In this document: piece by piece, positions 26,122 through 35,529 of the stretch
Layout of the letters: every line of letters starts with the position of its first letter
How positions within the stretch are numbered: the stretch's first letter is position 1
Assembly: GCA_021324365.1 (NCBI GenBank)
Contig: JAJPJE010000081.1
Location: 36,691 to 100,690 of the forward strand
DNA: 64,000 bases
Source: Terriglobia bacterium
GTDB lineage: Bacteria; Acidobacteriota; Terriglobia; Terriglobales; Acidobacteriaceae
Reading direction: 5' to 3'
Translations under genes and position numbers: made by a program
The notes under the pieces: generated by a model
What the model was told of the DNA's origin: nothing
Seen by the model: only the letters and a program-made list of their open reading frames with translations
Database searches by the model: none

Positions 26122-26996
26122 TGGCGCGCAAGAAACATGCCGAGCATGCCAATCACGAGCGCTGGTTGGTCTCGTACGCAGATTTTATTACGTTGCTGTT
26201 TGCATTTTTCGTTGTGCTTTACTCGACTGCGCAAGGCGATCAGAAGAAAGCCCAGCAGCTTGCCGCCGCCATTCAAATGGCGTTTGAGCAATTGGGAGTT
26301 TTTCCAAACTCCAGCAGCAACGCACCGCTCACGACCGGGCAGTCTCTGGCGCCGACTCCCGAACAGATAGTCACGAAAACGCAATCAGATCAGCTAATGA
26401 AAACAGTGCTGCCACACGACCAGGGGAAAAGTGACGATCCCGTACTGGAGATCGAGGATCTCCGGCGCGATCTGGAGAAGCAGTTGGCGAACGAGATCGC
26501 AGACAAGAAGATCTCGCTCCGCATGGAACCGGACGGCCTCGTCATTAGTTTGCGCGAAGTTGGTTTTTTCGATAGCGGCTCGCCGTATTTGAAACAGAAG
26601 TCCCTCGATTCCTTTGCCAAGGTGGCAGAGGTACTTGCCGTCCGCAAGAACATGATCCGCATTGAAGGCCACACTGACGACGTCCCGATTCACACCGCAC
26701 AGTTCGCGTCGAATTGGGAATTATCAACGGCGCGAGCCACTGAAGTGATCCGATTGCTACTTGTCGGCTACAAATTTCCGCCGCAGCGGTTGTCGGCCGC
26801 TGGATATGCCGAATATCACCCGGTTGCCAATAACAAGACCGAAGCAGGAAGGCAAGTGAATCGGCGCGTGGACATCGTGGTGCTCTATTTGAAACCTCCG
26901 GTTGAGAGCGCCGTGACGACTGCGGGGCCGCAGGTCAAAACCTCTGCTTACGTAGATCTCCATCGGGCCGAAGGCCGGTCTGGCGGTCAGAAATGA
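26121..26996 (+). CDS. motB: Flagellar motor stator protein MotB
   Basis: Stator subunit of 291 residues. The single span SYADFITLLFAFFVVLYS carries the proton-carrying Asp at about residue 21. A plug/linker with Gln, Ser and Thr follows, then an OmpA-like peptidoglycan-binding domain with RIEGHTDDVPI and NWELSTARATEVIRLL and RVDIVVL. The first base overlaps the motA stop. H+ rather than Na+ coupling is guessed from the sequence type and is not certain. Confidence 0.95.
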   Translation: MARKKHAEHANHERWLVSYADFITLLFAFFVVLYSTAQGDQKKAQQLAAAIQMAFEQLGVFPNSSSNAPLTTGQSLAPTPEQIVTKTQSDQLMKTVLPHDQGKSDDPVLEIEDLRRDLEKQLANEIADKKISLRMEPDGLVISLREVGFFDSGSPYLKQKSLDSFAKVAEVLAVRKNMIRIEGHTDDVPIHTAQFASNWELSTARATEVIRLLLVGYKFPPQRLSAAGYAEYHPVANNKTEAGRQVNRRVDIVVLYLKPPVESAVTTAGPQVKTSAYVDLHRAEGRSGGQK

Positions 26997-27042
26997 AGAT
27001 GTGGCTGAAGATGCCGATCAAATAACTGCGACGTGAGATGCC

Positions 27043-27933
27043 ATGTCTATTCCGCTGCAGCAAGTCGCTAAAGAAATCCAGCAGATCGAATCGATGCCGA
27101 GCGTCTCGGCGATCTTGCAGCCTCTCATAGGTCATCTTCAGCAGCCGCTGGAAAGGGTCGACACGCAGAGGGTCGTGGATCTGATCGCCAGCGACAATTC
27201 ACTCGCGGCTCAATGTCTGCATATGGCGAACTCGCCGCTATTCGGCCGGTGGCAGGCGATTACCACCGTTCGCGGGGCAGTGATTGCACTCGGAATGCAA
27301 CGTATGCGCGATATTGCTCTCTCCTGTTCCATGCTGCGCCTGTTCCCGAGCAAGGACACTTCGAAAGGTCCCATCGTGTGCTGGGAGCATTCATTGGCAT
27401 GCGCGCTTGTCTGCCGGAGAATCGCGCGGCGACTTGGCTATGACCTCGAAAACGCTTACCTCGCCGGGCTGCTTCATGATCTCGGGATGGTCTTCCAGGC
27501 TTGCACGTACCCAGGAGAATTCGAAGCCGTCCTCGCTTTGTGCACTCAATCCCGTGTGCCTGTTTGTGAGGCGGAAATGCGAATATTCGGGTTTACGCAC
27601 ACCGATACGGGAAGGATGCTCGCCGAAAGCTGGAATCTCTCTGGGACTATCGTGGATGCGATACGGGCGCATCACTCATTGAGCAATATGGTCCTAGAAT
27701 CGGAACTCGTGGGTATCGTCCACCTGAGCGATCGTTTGTGCCGTACCCGAGGGGTCGGGTATGGCATCGAAGAACAGGCGTGGTTCGATTCTCCGAACGA
27801 GCCTTCGCTCGAGCAGCTGCAGGAATACTATCCGTTGCTGAAGACGGTCAACACCGCGAGACTGTTCGCGGAGGTGGACACGTATATCAATGATGTGCGC
27901 AAGCTGGTCACCGCCCTCTATCACCTGAACTAA
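27043..27933 (+). CDS. HDOD-domain protein
   Basis: A 296-residue HDOD protein. The opening VAKEIQQIESMPSVSAILQPLI and DLIASDNSLAAQCLHMANSPLFG are typical of HDOD. HDLGMVFQ (about 149) resembles the HD core, with IVDAIRAHHSL near 210. HDOD proteins act as signalling or regulatory modules without clear phosphodiesterase activity. It lies 46 bases after motB on the same strand, so it may belong to the motility operon, perhaps as a c-di-GMP or chemotaxis accessory (inference). Confidence 0.9.
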   Translation: MSIPLQQVAKEIQQIESMPSVSAILQPLIGHLQQPLERVDTQRVVDLIASDNSLAAQCLHMANSPLFGRWQAITTVRGAVIALGMQRMRDIALSCSMLRLFPSKDTSKGPIVCWEHSLACALVCRRIARRLGYDLENAYLAGLLHDLGMVFQACTYPGEFEAVLALCTQSRVPVCEAEMRIFGFTHTDTGRMLAESWNLSGTIVDAIRAHHSLSNMVLESELVGIVHLSDRLCRTRGVGYGIEEQAWFDSPNEPSLEQLQEYYPLLKTVNTARLFAEVDTYINDVRKLVTALYHLN

Positions 27934-28090
27934 TTCGATCTAAGACGATATTCTCGCGGTGCTAGTCTGTTTCGCTTACATCGCGGCCCACGGTTCCAGA
28001 TAAATTGGAGCTGCGCGTGCTTAGCTCGGATTGCAGTGTCCGCCCGGCGTGCAGCGTCATACAATGACGATGACTTCGGAGACTTCGAAA

Positions 28091-29488
28091 ATGACTTACA
28101 ACTGGAAACAGTGGGAAGGCCAGCTCGTCGACGGAAAGTTTCCCCTGCACCAGTATCTCGGTTCGTCCGAGCATGATGTCGTCTTTCTGAGCGAGCATGC
28201 CGGACAGCGTGCCGCTGTAAAGTTGATTCCTGCCGAATATGTGGACGTCGACAAGCGGCTGGGTGCCTGGCAGCAATCCACTGCCCTGGCTCACCCGAAC
28301 TTGCTTCGCGTTTTCGCGGCGGGCAGGACGCGAATCGATGGCACCGACGTCCTCTATGTCGTGACGGAGTATGCCGATGAAGACCTCTCACAGATTCTTC
28401 CCGAGCGCGCGCTGACCGACGCCGAATGTACTGCCATGCTGGAACCGCTGCTAAAGGCCCTAGGATATGTACACGAACATGGAATGGTACATGGACATAT
28501 ATCGCCCGCGAATGTTATGGCCAGCGGCAATATAGTCAAGCTTTCCGGGGAGATGCTGCAATTCCCCGGACCGCGGCTCTTGAAAACGGGCAGCCAGTCG
28601 AGCGATTACGACGCACCCGAGGTCCCGGTTCAAGGTCTTTCCGCCGCAAGCGATATCTGGTCGCTGGGAGCCACGTTGCTGGAAGCAGTGACACAGAAAG
28701 CGCCCGCTGGGCTGTCGGAACAGTCGAAAAATCCGGCAATTCCGAGCATTCCCGAACCACTGGGGACGATTATTCGCAATTGCCTGGTGGCAGATCCGCA
28801 GCACCGGTGGCCGGTTGGTCACATCCTCAAGGAACTTCGCCCTGTGGGAGCCATGAAAGCGGCGGCAGTAGCTGCGCCGGCGGCGTCCCCTGCCCAGCCC
28901 CGACCCGTGGCGGCGCCCGCGGCAGCCAAGCTTCGGGAAGCTGCGGTTGCAGAAAAGCTCCAGCGCGAGCGCTCGGGTAAATCGGGACGAAGCATCTTGC
29001 CCTTCCTCGCGATCGGCGTGGTCCTCGCCGCGCTTATAGGATATTTCGCCACACGCCACATGCAGTCGGACAACAGTAAGCCAGCGCAAGTTGCCGAACC
29101 TGCGAATCCGGCACCCACAACGAAACCGGCCTCTCCTTCGGCTAAAGAGGTTTTGACGGATTCGGGCACGGCATCCGCTCGATCGAGGAACGGACAAGTG
29201 ATACGCCGCGTGGAGCCCGCTGTGGCCGCGAGCGCCCGGCGCACGATTTCCGGAACCGTTCGCGTGGACGTAAGAGTGTCAGTCGATCCTGACGGCAATG
29301 TCACCTCGACGGCCCTGGAGAAGCACGGACCTTCGCAGTACTTCGCTCGAATCGCACGTGAGTCTGCCAGCGAGTGGAAATTCGCTGCTCCCCAAGTCGA
29401 AGGAAAGGCAGCTCCGAGTGAATGGGTGCTTCGGTATCAATTCCGCCGCGGTGGGACTATCGTGACTGCAGCGGAGGAAACACCATAA
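28091..29488 (+). CDS. Pseudokinase-TonB fusion membrane protein
   Basis: 465 residues from the ATG at 28091 (GGAG 9 bases upstream; an ATG at 28064 is an alternative). Residues about 15-280 have a Ser/Thr kinase fold: AAVKLIP keeps the ATP-site Lys (44), and DIWSLGATLLEAV is the normal helix F. The catalytic loop reads HGHISPAN (134-141) instead of HRDLKPxN, and the DFG site reads LSGE, so catalysis is unlikely. An Ala/Pro linker leads to one membrane span (about 300-320) and a TonB C-terminal-like domain (SGTVRVDVRVSVDPDGNV and SASEWKFAAP). It may couple cytoplasmic sensing to the envelope. Confidence 0.8.
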   Translation: MTYNWKQWEGQLVDGKFPLHQYLGSSEHDVVFLSEHAGQRAAVKLIPAEYVDVDKRLGAWQQSTALAHPNLLRVFAAGRTRIDGTDVLYVVTEYADEDLSQILPERALTDAECTAMLEPLLKALGYVHEHGMVHGHISPANVMASGNIVKLSGEMLQFPGPRLLKTGSQSSDYDAPEVPVQGLSAASDIWSLGATLLEAVTQKAPAGLSEQSKNPAIPSIPEPLGTIIRNCLVADPQHRWPVGHILKELRPVGAMKAAAVAAPAASPAQPRPVAAPAAAKLREAAVAEKLQRERSGKSGRSILPFLAIGVVLAALIGYFATRHMQSDNSKPAQVAEPANPAPTTKPASPSAKEVLTDSGTASARSRNGQVIRRVEPAVAASARRTISGTVRVDVRVSVDPDGNVTSTALEKHGPSQYFARIARESASEWKFAAPQVEGKAAPSEWVLRYQFRRGGTIVTAAEETP

Positions 29489-29703
29489 AGTAAAGGCAAA
29501 CCATGCCTTTCCCGGGACGTACCTCCAGACGCCGCAAAAAGCAAGTCCCTTCGAAGCATTAGCGGCCCAGAAAACCAATAACTTCCATTACTTCCGAGCC
29601 ATGCCTTCAGCATCTCCTGGGACTTCTATTCATCTATATAATGGAAGCGTCCGGCTGGCTCTGCCTGCCGGGTATATTCGCTCTACCGTTCGTTCCGCAA
29701 GAT

Positions 29704-30071
29704 GGGGGCGCCACGGCTTCGACGGAGATGTTTGCGGTTGAGAGGCATACCGGGGTGCACACGCCCGTGACTGTGGCAAAAACAATACTTGCCAACCAAC
29801 AGCTGGCATACGCTGCTTAATTAGTTAAGTAGCCGTCTTCCACGGCTTCGCCTATGGGCTGTGAGCGGACGTCGCACAGTAGGCTGGTCTTCCGATGCGG
29901 TCCGAGTCGGTGGACGAGATCTCCGGACTAGTGGCTTGCGTTTCTTGTCGCGTTCTGACCGCAGGCTGCGAAAGTTGTGGCTAATACCCACGGCGGGAAT
30001 GCGACTACGTATGTAGGCTCTCGGCTGACTACTTCTTCGGACAGGGGTTCGACTCCCCTCGCCTCCACCAA
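29704..30071 (+). ncRNA. ssrA: Transfer-messenger RNA
   Basis: Rescues stalled ribosomes. The 5' end GGGGGCGCCACGGCTTCGACGG and the 3' end GTTCGACTCCCCTCGCCTCCACCA form the tRNA-like domain with a 7-bp acceptor stem (one G-U) and encoded CCA. The tag frame starts at GCA 29776 and encodes AKTILANQQLAYAA with TAA at 29818-29820, directly followed by TTAGTTAA. Length 368. The tag ends in YAA, as expected for protease recognition. Pseudoknot pairing in the middle was not worked out. Confidence 0.96.
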
Positions 30072-30249
30072 ACTGATGCACTCGTTGCGGCATCGCCATA
30101 TAGGAAGTCACATGCCTCGACGACGTTCCGACGATCTCTCGATTGGTGGCGAGGCGGGAATTTCGGCTTTAGAGATCACCCGCTGCTGTGATCTGTCGCA
30201 CTGCTGAAGGGTTATCTCATCCGCTACCGTCCGTACCCGAGAGGCAGTA

Positions 30250-30675
30250 ATGAACGCTTTCGGACTAACTGCTGATACCGATCTGGAGGCAGCTCTGCGG
30301 AGTTTTGCCAGTGAAGTGGTCGAGCGCAAAGCCACTGAGTTCCTTTTCCACCAGGGTGAGAAGCCACACGGCTGCTACTTGATTAAGAAGGGTGTATTGC
30401 GCCTCTCGATACAAGCGCACGAAGGCGATCCGATAATACAAAAAGTCATCGGCAAAGGAAGTGTCGTAGGTCTGCCTGCAACGATAAATGGCGGCGCATA
30501 CAGCCTTAGCTGCGAAATCCTAGAGGACGCCGAGCTCGCACACTTGTCGCGGCAGGATCTTACGTTGCTATTGAGAAGCGATACGGCGATGGCTATAAAG
30601 ATCCTCGATCTGTTAAGCAGCGAAGTACACGCGGTACGCTCCGAACTTGCGAAACTTCCGCGAACGCAATCGTAG
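30250..30675 (+). CDS. Single cyclic-nucleotide-binding domain protein (no HTH)
   Basis: A 141-residue Crp/Fnr-type cNMP-binding domain. It has VVERKATEFLFHQGEKPHGCYLIKKGVLRLSI and VIGKGSVVGLPATINGG, and then SCEILEDAELAHLSRQDLTLLL. The final helix (about 112-138) could be the dimer helix, but the protein stops before any winged helix. The phosphate-binding RxA motif is not clear, so ligand binding is uncertain. Similar cNMP-only proteins occur in Acidobacteriota. It starts 178 bases after tmRNA and seems monocistronic. Confidence 0.8.
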   Translation: MNAFGLTADTDLEAALRSFASEVVERKATEFLFHQGEKPHGCYLIKKGVLRLSIQAHEGDPIIQKVIGKGSVVGLPATINGGAYSLSCEILEDAELAHLSRQDLTLLLRSDTAMAIKILDLLSSEVHAVRSELAKLPRTQS

Positions 30676-30731
30676 ACTTCAGATCATTCCTGCACAAATT
30701 GCAAATCAGATGACCGCCAACCGTGCTGCAG

Positions 30732-33700
30732 CTACTGCGATTGTGCCGTCACGAGTACGGAGCCAGGCGCGTCGATATAGGGTCTGGCCAATGTCTCATT
30801 AACGTGTTCCGCAATGACCGGTTTACTGAAAAGAAAACCTTGCACCTGGTCACATGCATGTTCTCGCAATAAGGCAAGCTGGCTTTGAGTCTCGACCCCT
30901 TCCGCCGTGACTTTCAAATTCAAGCATTTTGCCATGTGAATGATGGCGGCCGTAATCGCCTCGTCATCATTACTCTGTCCCAGGTCGCGAATGAAGCTGC
31001 GATCGATTTTGAGTTTGCTTACGGGAAACTGTTTCAGATAGCTGAGGCTCGAATAGCCCGTCCCGAAATCATCGATCGCCAGTCTCAGGCCCATAGCCTG
31101 CAACTGTCCAAGCACTCGGAACATCACGTCTTCGTTCGACAGCAGCAGTGTCTCGGTGAGTTCCAACTCCAACAGGCCGGGATCGAGGCCAGTATCGTGC
31201 AAAACCTGCTTCACCATATCGGCAAAACCATCTTGCCGGAACTGGACCGCTGAAACGTTCACCGCCACCGGAATAGCCGACGACTCCGTTTGCCACTGCC
31301 TGGCCTGCGCGCAGGCAGTCCTAAGGACCCACTCGCCAATAGGAATAATCAGCCCGCTATTCTCGGCGATCTTGATGAACTTGTCGGGCGGCACCATGCC
31401 GAGCTCCGGATGTTTCCAACGCAGCAACGCTTCACATGCTGTAACGCTTCCGGTGAGCACATCGATTTCGGGTTGATACATCAGGAACAGTTGTTGTCTT
31501 TCAAGCGCCGTGTGCAGGCTATTCTCCAACTGGAGCCGCTCCGAGACCTGGACATTGATCTCACTATTGAAGAAGCGGAACGTATTCCGACCGCCATCCT
31601 TAGAGCAGTACATGGCGGCATCGGCATTCTTGATCAACGTTTCGACGTCTTCGCCATGATCCGGAAACATGCTGATACCAATGCTGCACGTGACATTCAA
31701 TACCTGGCCGCGCAGAACAAACTCCCTGGTGACCGCCTTGATAATGCGCTCGGCTGCAATCGCAGCGTCAGCCGTGTCTTTGATCGAACTCAGAACGACG
31801 ACAAACTCATCTCCTCCGAGTCTCGCCACAGTGTCTTGTTCGCGAGCCCAAGTCTGGAGGCGCGTTGAGAGTTCCTGCAGGAGGAGGTCACCGAAGGAAT
31901 GCCCCAGTGAGTCATTGATGTACTTGAACCGGTCCAGGTCCAGGAACAGAACGGCAACCTTGTCTCGATGACGCTTGGCGGTAGCTACCGCCTTTGCCAA
32001 GCGGTCTTTCAGCAAAGTTCGATTCGGCAGTCCAGTGAGGGAGTCGTAATAGGCGAGGAATTGAATTCGTGCCTCGGCACTTTTTCGATCGCTGATGTCA
32101 ACCAGCGCGCCTTCGATGATTCCGCCATCGGTTTGGCGGACATATTTAGCATTGCTCAGAACCCAGCCCCAGCTCCCGTCAATTCTGCGAAAGCGATGTT
32201 CAACATTGGTGATTTCCGTTTCCTGAGTGCCGCAATTCAGATCACCATAGAAGGGCTGAATGATTGGCTCTGCCTCGGTATGGCGCTGAAGCAGGTCGGC
32301 GCGATTCGCAAATCCGAGGGTTCGGGCACAAACGTCATTGCAGTCCACGATCGTTCCGGCCTGGTCCGCAACGTACAAGCCAGTGACATTGCGCTCGAAG
32401 ATGCGGCGGTAGCGCTCTTGCAGTGCAAGCTCGTTCTGAAGTTTCAACTTGATGACGCGAGTTTGCCGGCGTATGCGTCTTCTGAGAATTGTCACCCATG
32501 CTGTGATTGCCAGCGTCAGCATGACAAAAAAGCCGACGATAAAAAGCGCTTTCTGGGCATTGAGCCACGGTGGGTAGGCAATTACGTGAATATCGGCAGG
32601 ACTGCGCAAAACCACTTCAAAATCGAGCGGATTTCCATTTTCATCGGCCCGAATCGAGCACACTCCCGTCGTGGTGATCCTGCTATCTAGTGGAGGCATC
32701 CATTTCTGGCCAGCGGCGGTTGGAAGCGAAGCCTCAAAGGTGATGTGATCGTCGCTCTCGACGACCAGTGCGTAGGTGTTGAGATGTTGTCGGTGCCCGC
32801 GTACCGTGCCGTCGATTCTGATGAGCTGCGCATCGTATCGGCCCCGCAAAGCCTGCCGAGCCGTGACAGGCACGGGCGCAATATCGTGATGCCTGGAGGT
32901 GCCGCGCAGGCTCGCAGATTTCAGAACCGGCGTATAGCTGCCAGCCGACGGAAAGCCAATCACCTCTATCTCATCCCCGGGATTGGCTGGGGTACCATCC
33001 TGAGTCTCGACATAGACTCCGCCTGTGGCGTCCATCAGGAACAACCCGCGCTGCGGGAATCGTGCGGTCACCGTGCCTACAACTTTGAGGCGGTGTACAT
33101 CGGCGAGATCGGATGAATATTGCAGAATGTTGCTGATTGCGGTTGTTTCGATTGCAAAAGGATCGGCGGGAGGAGCGTCGAGCACCTCGATGTCCTCGAG
33201 TGTCGGCATAAGTAGGTGAATAGCAACGAGTTGATTGCGGCGGTTGAAAGCGGCTCCGCAAACTCCTCGGAAGCGCACATTCGCGTCTACCAACTGCATG
33301 GGAAAACCGGCACGGTAACCGGGAATTCTTACTTTGAAGGTTCCGGTCGGAGTTACGACATCGATCACCAGGACGTTGCCTTCGGCTTCCTGTACAAACG
33401 AGCGGACAACGCCATCCATCTCAACCCAAGTGCCATCGTATGCGCCGGTACTAGCCTGAGCATAAGTGAGATGGACGGGCTTGGGTGTGGGTGCCTTGCC
33501 CAGCACTTTCCACTTTGGCTTGGAGATGTAGGGAGTAAAGCCGGCCGCGGCAATCCCGGTCACTTCCACCGACTGACCAACCTGCGGGAATCCTCCTGAT
33601 AAGCCTCGCAAGTCGACCCAGATTCCGCCGGTTTTGTCCTGCACGAAGAGATTCGGCCCGACCAGATCGAGATAGGTCACCGTGCCAAGTACCCGTACAT

Positions 33701-33869
33701 TCAGAGTGCCTCGAAGCGCTTCAGGCTTCAGACGACGTATTTGCCTTACGGACAATATCTCTAGCGATCGCTGGGTCGAAGATGGTGTAGTCCATCCATA
33801 CTGAGGGACCAGGATGCAGAGGCCCAGCAACAGAAAACAGTGAAATTGGCGCACAAGGCTGCTTTTCAT
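30732..33869 (-). CDS. Membrane GGDEF-EAL protein with periplasmic OB-like sensor and PAS domain
   Basis: A 1045-residue c-di-GMP enzyme. A signal peptide (1-28) is followed by about 400 periplasmic residues with three OB-like repeats, for example VRVLGTVTYLD...VQDKTGGIWVDL and LKVVGTVTARFP...MDATGGVYVET. One span lies near 437-460, a PAS domain near 485-600, and GGDEF near 620-775 with RLGGDEFVVVL at about 680. The EAL domain spans about 785-1030 with CEALLRWKHP at about 811, DDFGTGYSSL and KIDRSF. Both active-site motifs are intact; net activity cannot be told. Confidence 0.93.
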   Translation of the reverse strand: MKSSLVRQFHCFLLLGLCILVPQYGWTTPSSTQRSLEILSVRQIRRLKPEALRGTLNVRVLGTVTYLDLVGPNLFVQDKTGGIWVDLRGLSGGFPQVGQSVEVTGIAAAGFTPYISKPKWKVLGKAPTPKPVHLTYAQASTGAYDGTWVEMDGVVRSFVQEAEGNVLVIDVVTPTGTFKVRIPGYRAGFPMQLVDANVRFRGVCGAAFNRRNQLVAIHLLMPTLEDIEVLDAPPADPFAIETTAISNILQYSSDLADVHRLKVVGTVTARFPQRGLFLMDATGGVYVETQDGTPANPGDEIEVIGFPSAGSYTPVLKSASLRGTSRHHDIAPVPVTARQALRGRYDAQLIRIDGTVRGHRQHLNTYALVVESDDHITFEASLPTAAGQKWMPPLDSRITTTGVCSIRADENGNPLDFEVVLRSPADIHVIAYPPWLNAQKALFIVGFFVMLTLAITAWVTILRRRIRRQTRVIKLKLQNELALQERYRRIFERNVTGLYVADQAGTIVDCNDVCARTLGFANRADLLQRHTEAEPIIQPFYGDLNCGTQETEITNVEHRFRRIDGSWGWVLSNAKYVRQTDGGIIEGALVDISDRKSAEARIQFLAYYDSLTGLPNRTLLKDRLAKAVATAKRHRDKVAVLFLDLDRFKYINDSLGHSFGDLLLQELSTRLQTWAREQDTVARLGGDEFVVVLSSIKDTADAAIAAERIIKAVTREFVLRGQVLNVTCSIGISMFPDHGEDVETLIKNADAAMYCSKDGGRNTFRFFNSEINVQVSERLQLENSLHTALERQQLFLMYQPEIDVLTGSVTACEALLRWKHPELGMVPPDKFIKIAENSGLIIPIGEWVLRTACAQARQWQTESSAIPVAVNVSAVQFRQDGFADMVKQVLHDTGLDPGLLELELTETLLLSNEDVMFRVLGQLQAMGLRLAIDDFGTGYSSLSYLKQFPVSKLKIDRSFIRDLGQSNDDEAITAAIIHMAKCLNLKVTAEGVETQSQLALLREHACDQVQGFLFSKPVIAEHVNETLARPYIDAPGSVLVTAQSQ

Positions 33870-34086
33870 AGGGGACGCACGGCTCGCACTGGGCAGGTCG
33901 GGAGATACCGACTCTTTCGCAGGCGAAGCGGTCTTTAGTTCAAATATCGGCTTTTTTGGCGAAGAATATCAGTGCGATACGTACGAGATCGACAGAAATG
34001 CTCCGAGGGACAGGTACGTAAGTAATCGCCCCAAGACGAGGAGTCTTCGACTTTATGCCAGCAGTTTGGTCGTGCTGGGTAAGGGA

Positions 34087-35376
34087 TTATTGATACCAAT
34101 CCTTACGCGTGAGGGGCAGGTGTGATTCGCCGTCCTCGGCTTTCAACAACAGCGATTGAAAGATATTCAGCTTTCCGGAACGGAACCAGTGTGCCGAGCC
34201 GGCCATGTACAAGCGCCAGATCCGGTACGTAACGTCATCCGTGATTCTTACCGCGTCAGCAGCATTTTGCTCTAACCGCTTTACCCAGTTGTGGAGTGTT
34301 AACGCATAATGATCGCCAAGGTTTTCGACATCGCGAACTTCGAAACGGTTGTCTTCCGCCGCACGCAGCATCACATTAATCGGCGGCAGATCGCCATCCG
34401 GAAACACATATTTATCAATGAAGGACGGGCCTTCACGATGATACGTCGCGGCGCGAGCAATGCCATGATTCAGGAATACGCCTCCCGGACGCAACAGGCG
34501 ATAAGCGCTGCTGAAATACTCAGGAAGGTGCGCCTCGCCCACATGCTCTACCATCCCTACACTGGCAATCTTGTCGAATTCCGTTGCTGGGGAAAGCTCT
34601 CGGTAGTCGCAGATCATTACCTGGCAACGATCGGATAACCTCGCGGCGCGAATGCGGTCATTCGCAACCTGAGCTTGTGTAGGACTCAGAGTAATACCGA
34701 GGCTACGCACACCATAGTGCTCCGCAGCCCACACAATCAGCGCTCCCCAACCGCATCCGATGTCGAGGAAGCGTTCTCCGGGCCGGAGCCGCAATTTGCG
34801 GCAAATGTAATCGAGCTTGCTCTGTTGAGCGATTTCGAGCTCAATGTCAGGAGAAACGAAGTATGCGCAGGAATAAACCATGCGGGTGTCGAGAAACAGC
34901 GAAAAGAATTCCGGGGGCAAATCGTAGTGGTAACGCACTGCCTGGCGATCGCGTTCTCGCGAATGCTGGCTGCCGCGCAACTGGCCATAACGTGGCACAG
35001 CGCGGGGGCGCAGCTCCGAAGGAAGCTTGGCGAGAATGGCTCGTAGCCGCAGACTCTCCGCGAGGCCTCTTTGCGTATTCAACAGCCGATCGGCAAGCCA
35101 GAACGCGGCTTCGATGTCACCTTCGACGTCGAAGTCGCGAAAGATGAAGGCTTCTCCCAGTGTAAGCTGGCTGGGCGAAAGAAACATAGAGCGCAGGGCG
35201 CCGGGATGATTCAAAACCAGCGTGAATTGCGGTTCGCGCGCCTTGCCCCACACTGTGCCGTCCCACAGGCGTACCTGGTAATTGTCGGTTGAATCGTATC
35301 CGAACAGCAGGTCAAGGAAAGAGATGCTTTGGTGGAGTGCATCCTGGCGATGCCAAGTCTTTTCTCTCAGCGCCAT
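34087..35376 (-). CDS. cfa: Cyclopropane-fatty-acyl-phospholipid synthase family methyltransferase
   Basis: 429 residues; transfers a methylene from SAM to unsaturated phospholipid acyl chains, or a related modification. The SAM loop is FLDIGCGWGALIVWAAEHYG (about 195-214); AVRYHYDLPPEFFSLFLD and VYSCAYF precede it, as in Cfa. Substrate-side motifs GMVEHVGEAHLPEYF and FIDKYVFPDGDLPPI are present. The ATG at 35376 has AGGGG 6 bases upstream. The N-terminal domain with TLGEAFIFRDFDVEGD is also typical. Exact lipid product is not certain. Confidence 0.9.
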   Translation of the reverse strand: MALREKTWHRQDALHQSISFLDLLFGYDSTDNYQVRLWDGTVWGKAREPQFTLVLNHPGALRSMFLSPSQLTLGEAFIFRDFDVEGDIEAAFWLADRLLNTQRGLAESLRLRAILAKLPSELRPRAVPRYGQLRGSQHSRERDRQAVRYHYDLPPEFFSLFLDTRMVYSCAYFVSPDIELEIAQQSKLDYICRKLRLRPGERFLDIGCGWGALIVWAAEHYGVRSLGITLSPTQAQVANDRIRAARLSDRCQVMICDYRELSPATEFDKIASVGMVEHVGEAHLPEYFSSAYRLLRPGGVFLNHGIARAATYHREGPSFIDKYVFPDGDLPPINVMLRAAEDNRFEVRDVENLGDHYALTLHNWVKRLEQNAADAVRITDDVTYRIWRLYMAGSAHWFRSGKLNIFQSLLLKAEDGESHLPLTRKDWYQ

Positions 35377-35466
35377 GCTCAACCCCTGAATTTGGTTTCG
35401 GAATACTCCATTCCACTGCGGATTAGGTCTATTTTACCGCAAAGTAAAGCCAAGCACGCAATTTAC

Positions 35467-35481
35467 TATCGTATAACGATA
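35467..35481. promoter_or_regulatory. Perfect 15-bp palindrome upstream of cfa
   Basis: TATCGT-ATA-ACGATA, with 6-bp perfect arms, lies about 90 bases upstream of the cfa-like start and 30 bases upstream of a TAAAAT -10-like box on the minus strand (35436-35431). It looks like a repressor operator. Confidence 0.45.
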
Positions 35482-35529
35482 TTATTGACACTGCCGCCTC
35501 ATAGGGCTGAAAGACCACGGAATTCCAGT

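Noticed and set aside
29637..29642. TATAAT as the tmRNA promoter -10
   Set aside because: No matching -35 at 16-18 bases upstream; kept out of the features although processing of a longer precursor would allow the distance.
33870..34000. Possible c-di-GMP riboswitch before the GGDEF-EAL gene
   Set aside because: The leader has GCGAAAG and a CGGTATCTCCCG hairpin but lacks the conserved GEMM core and its pairing.
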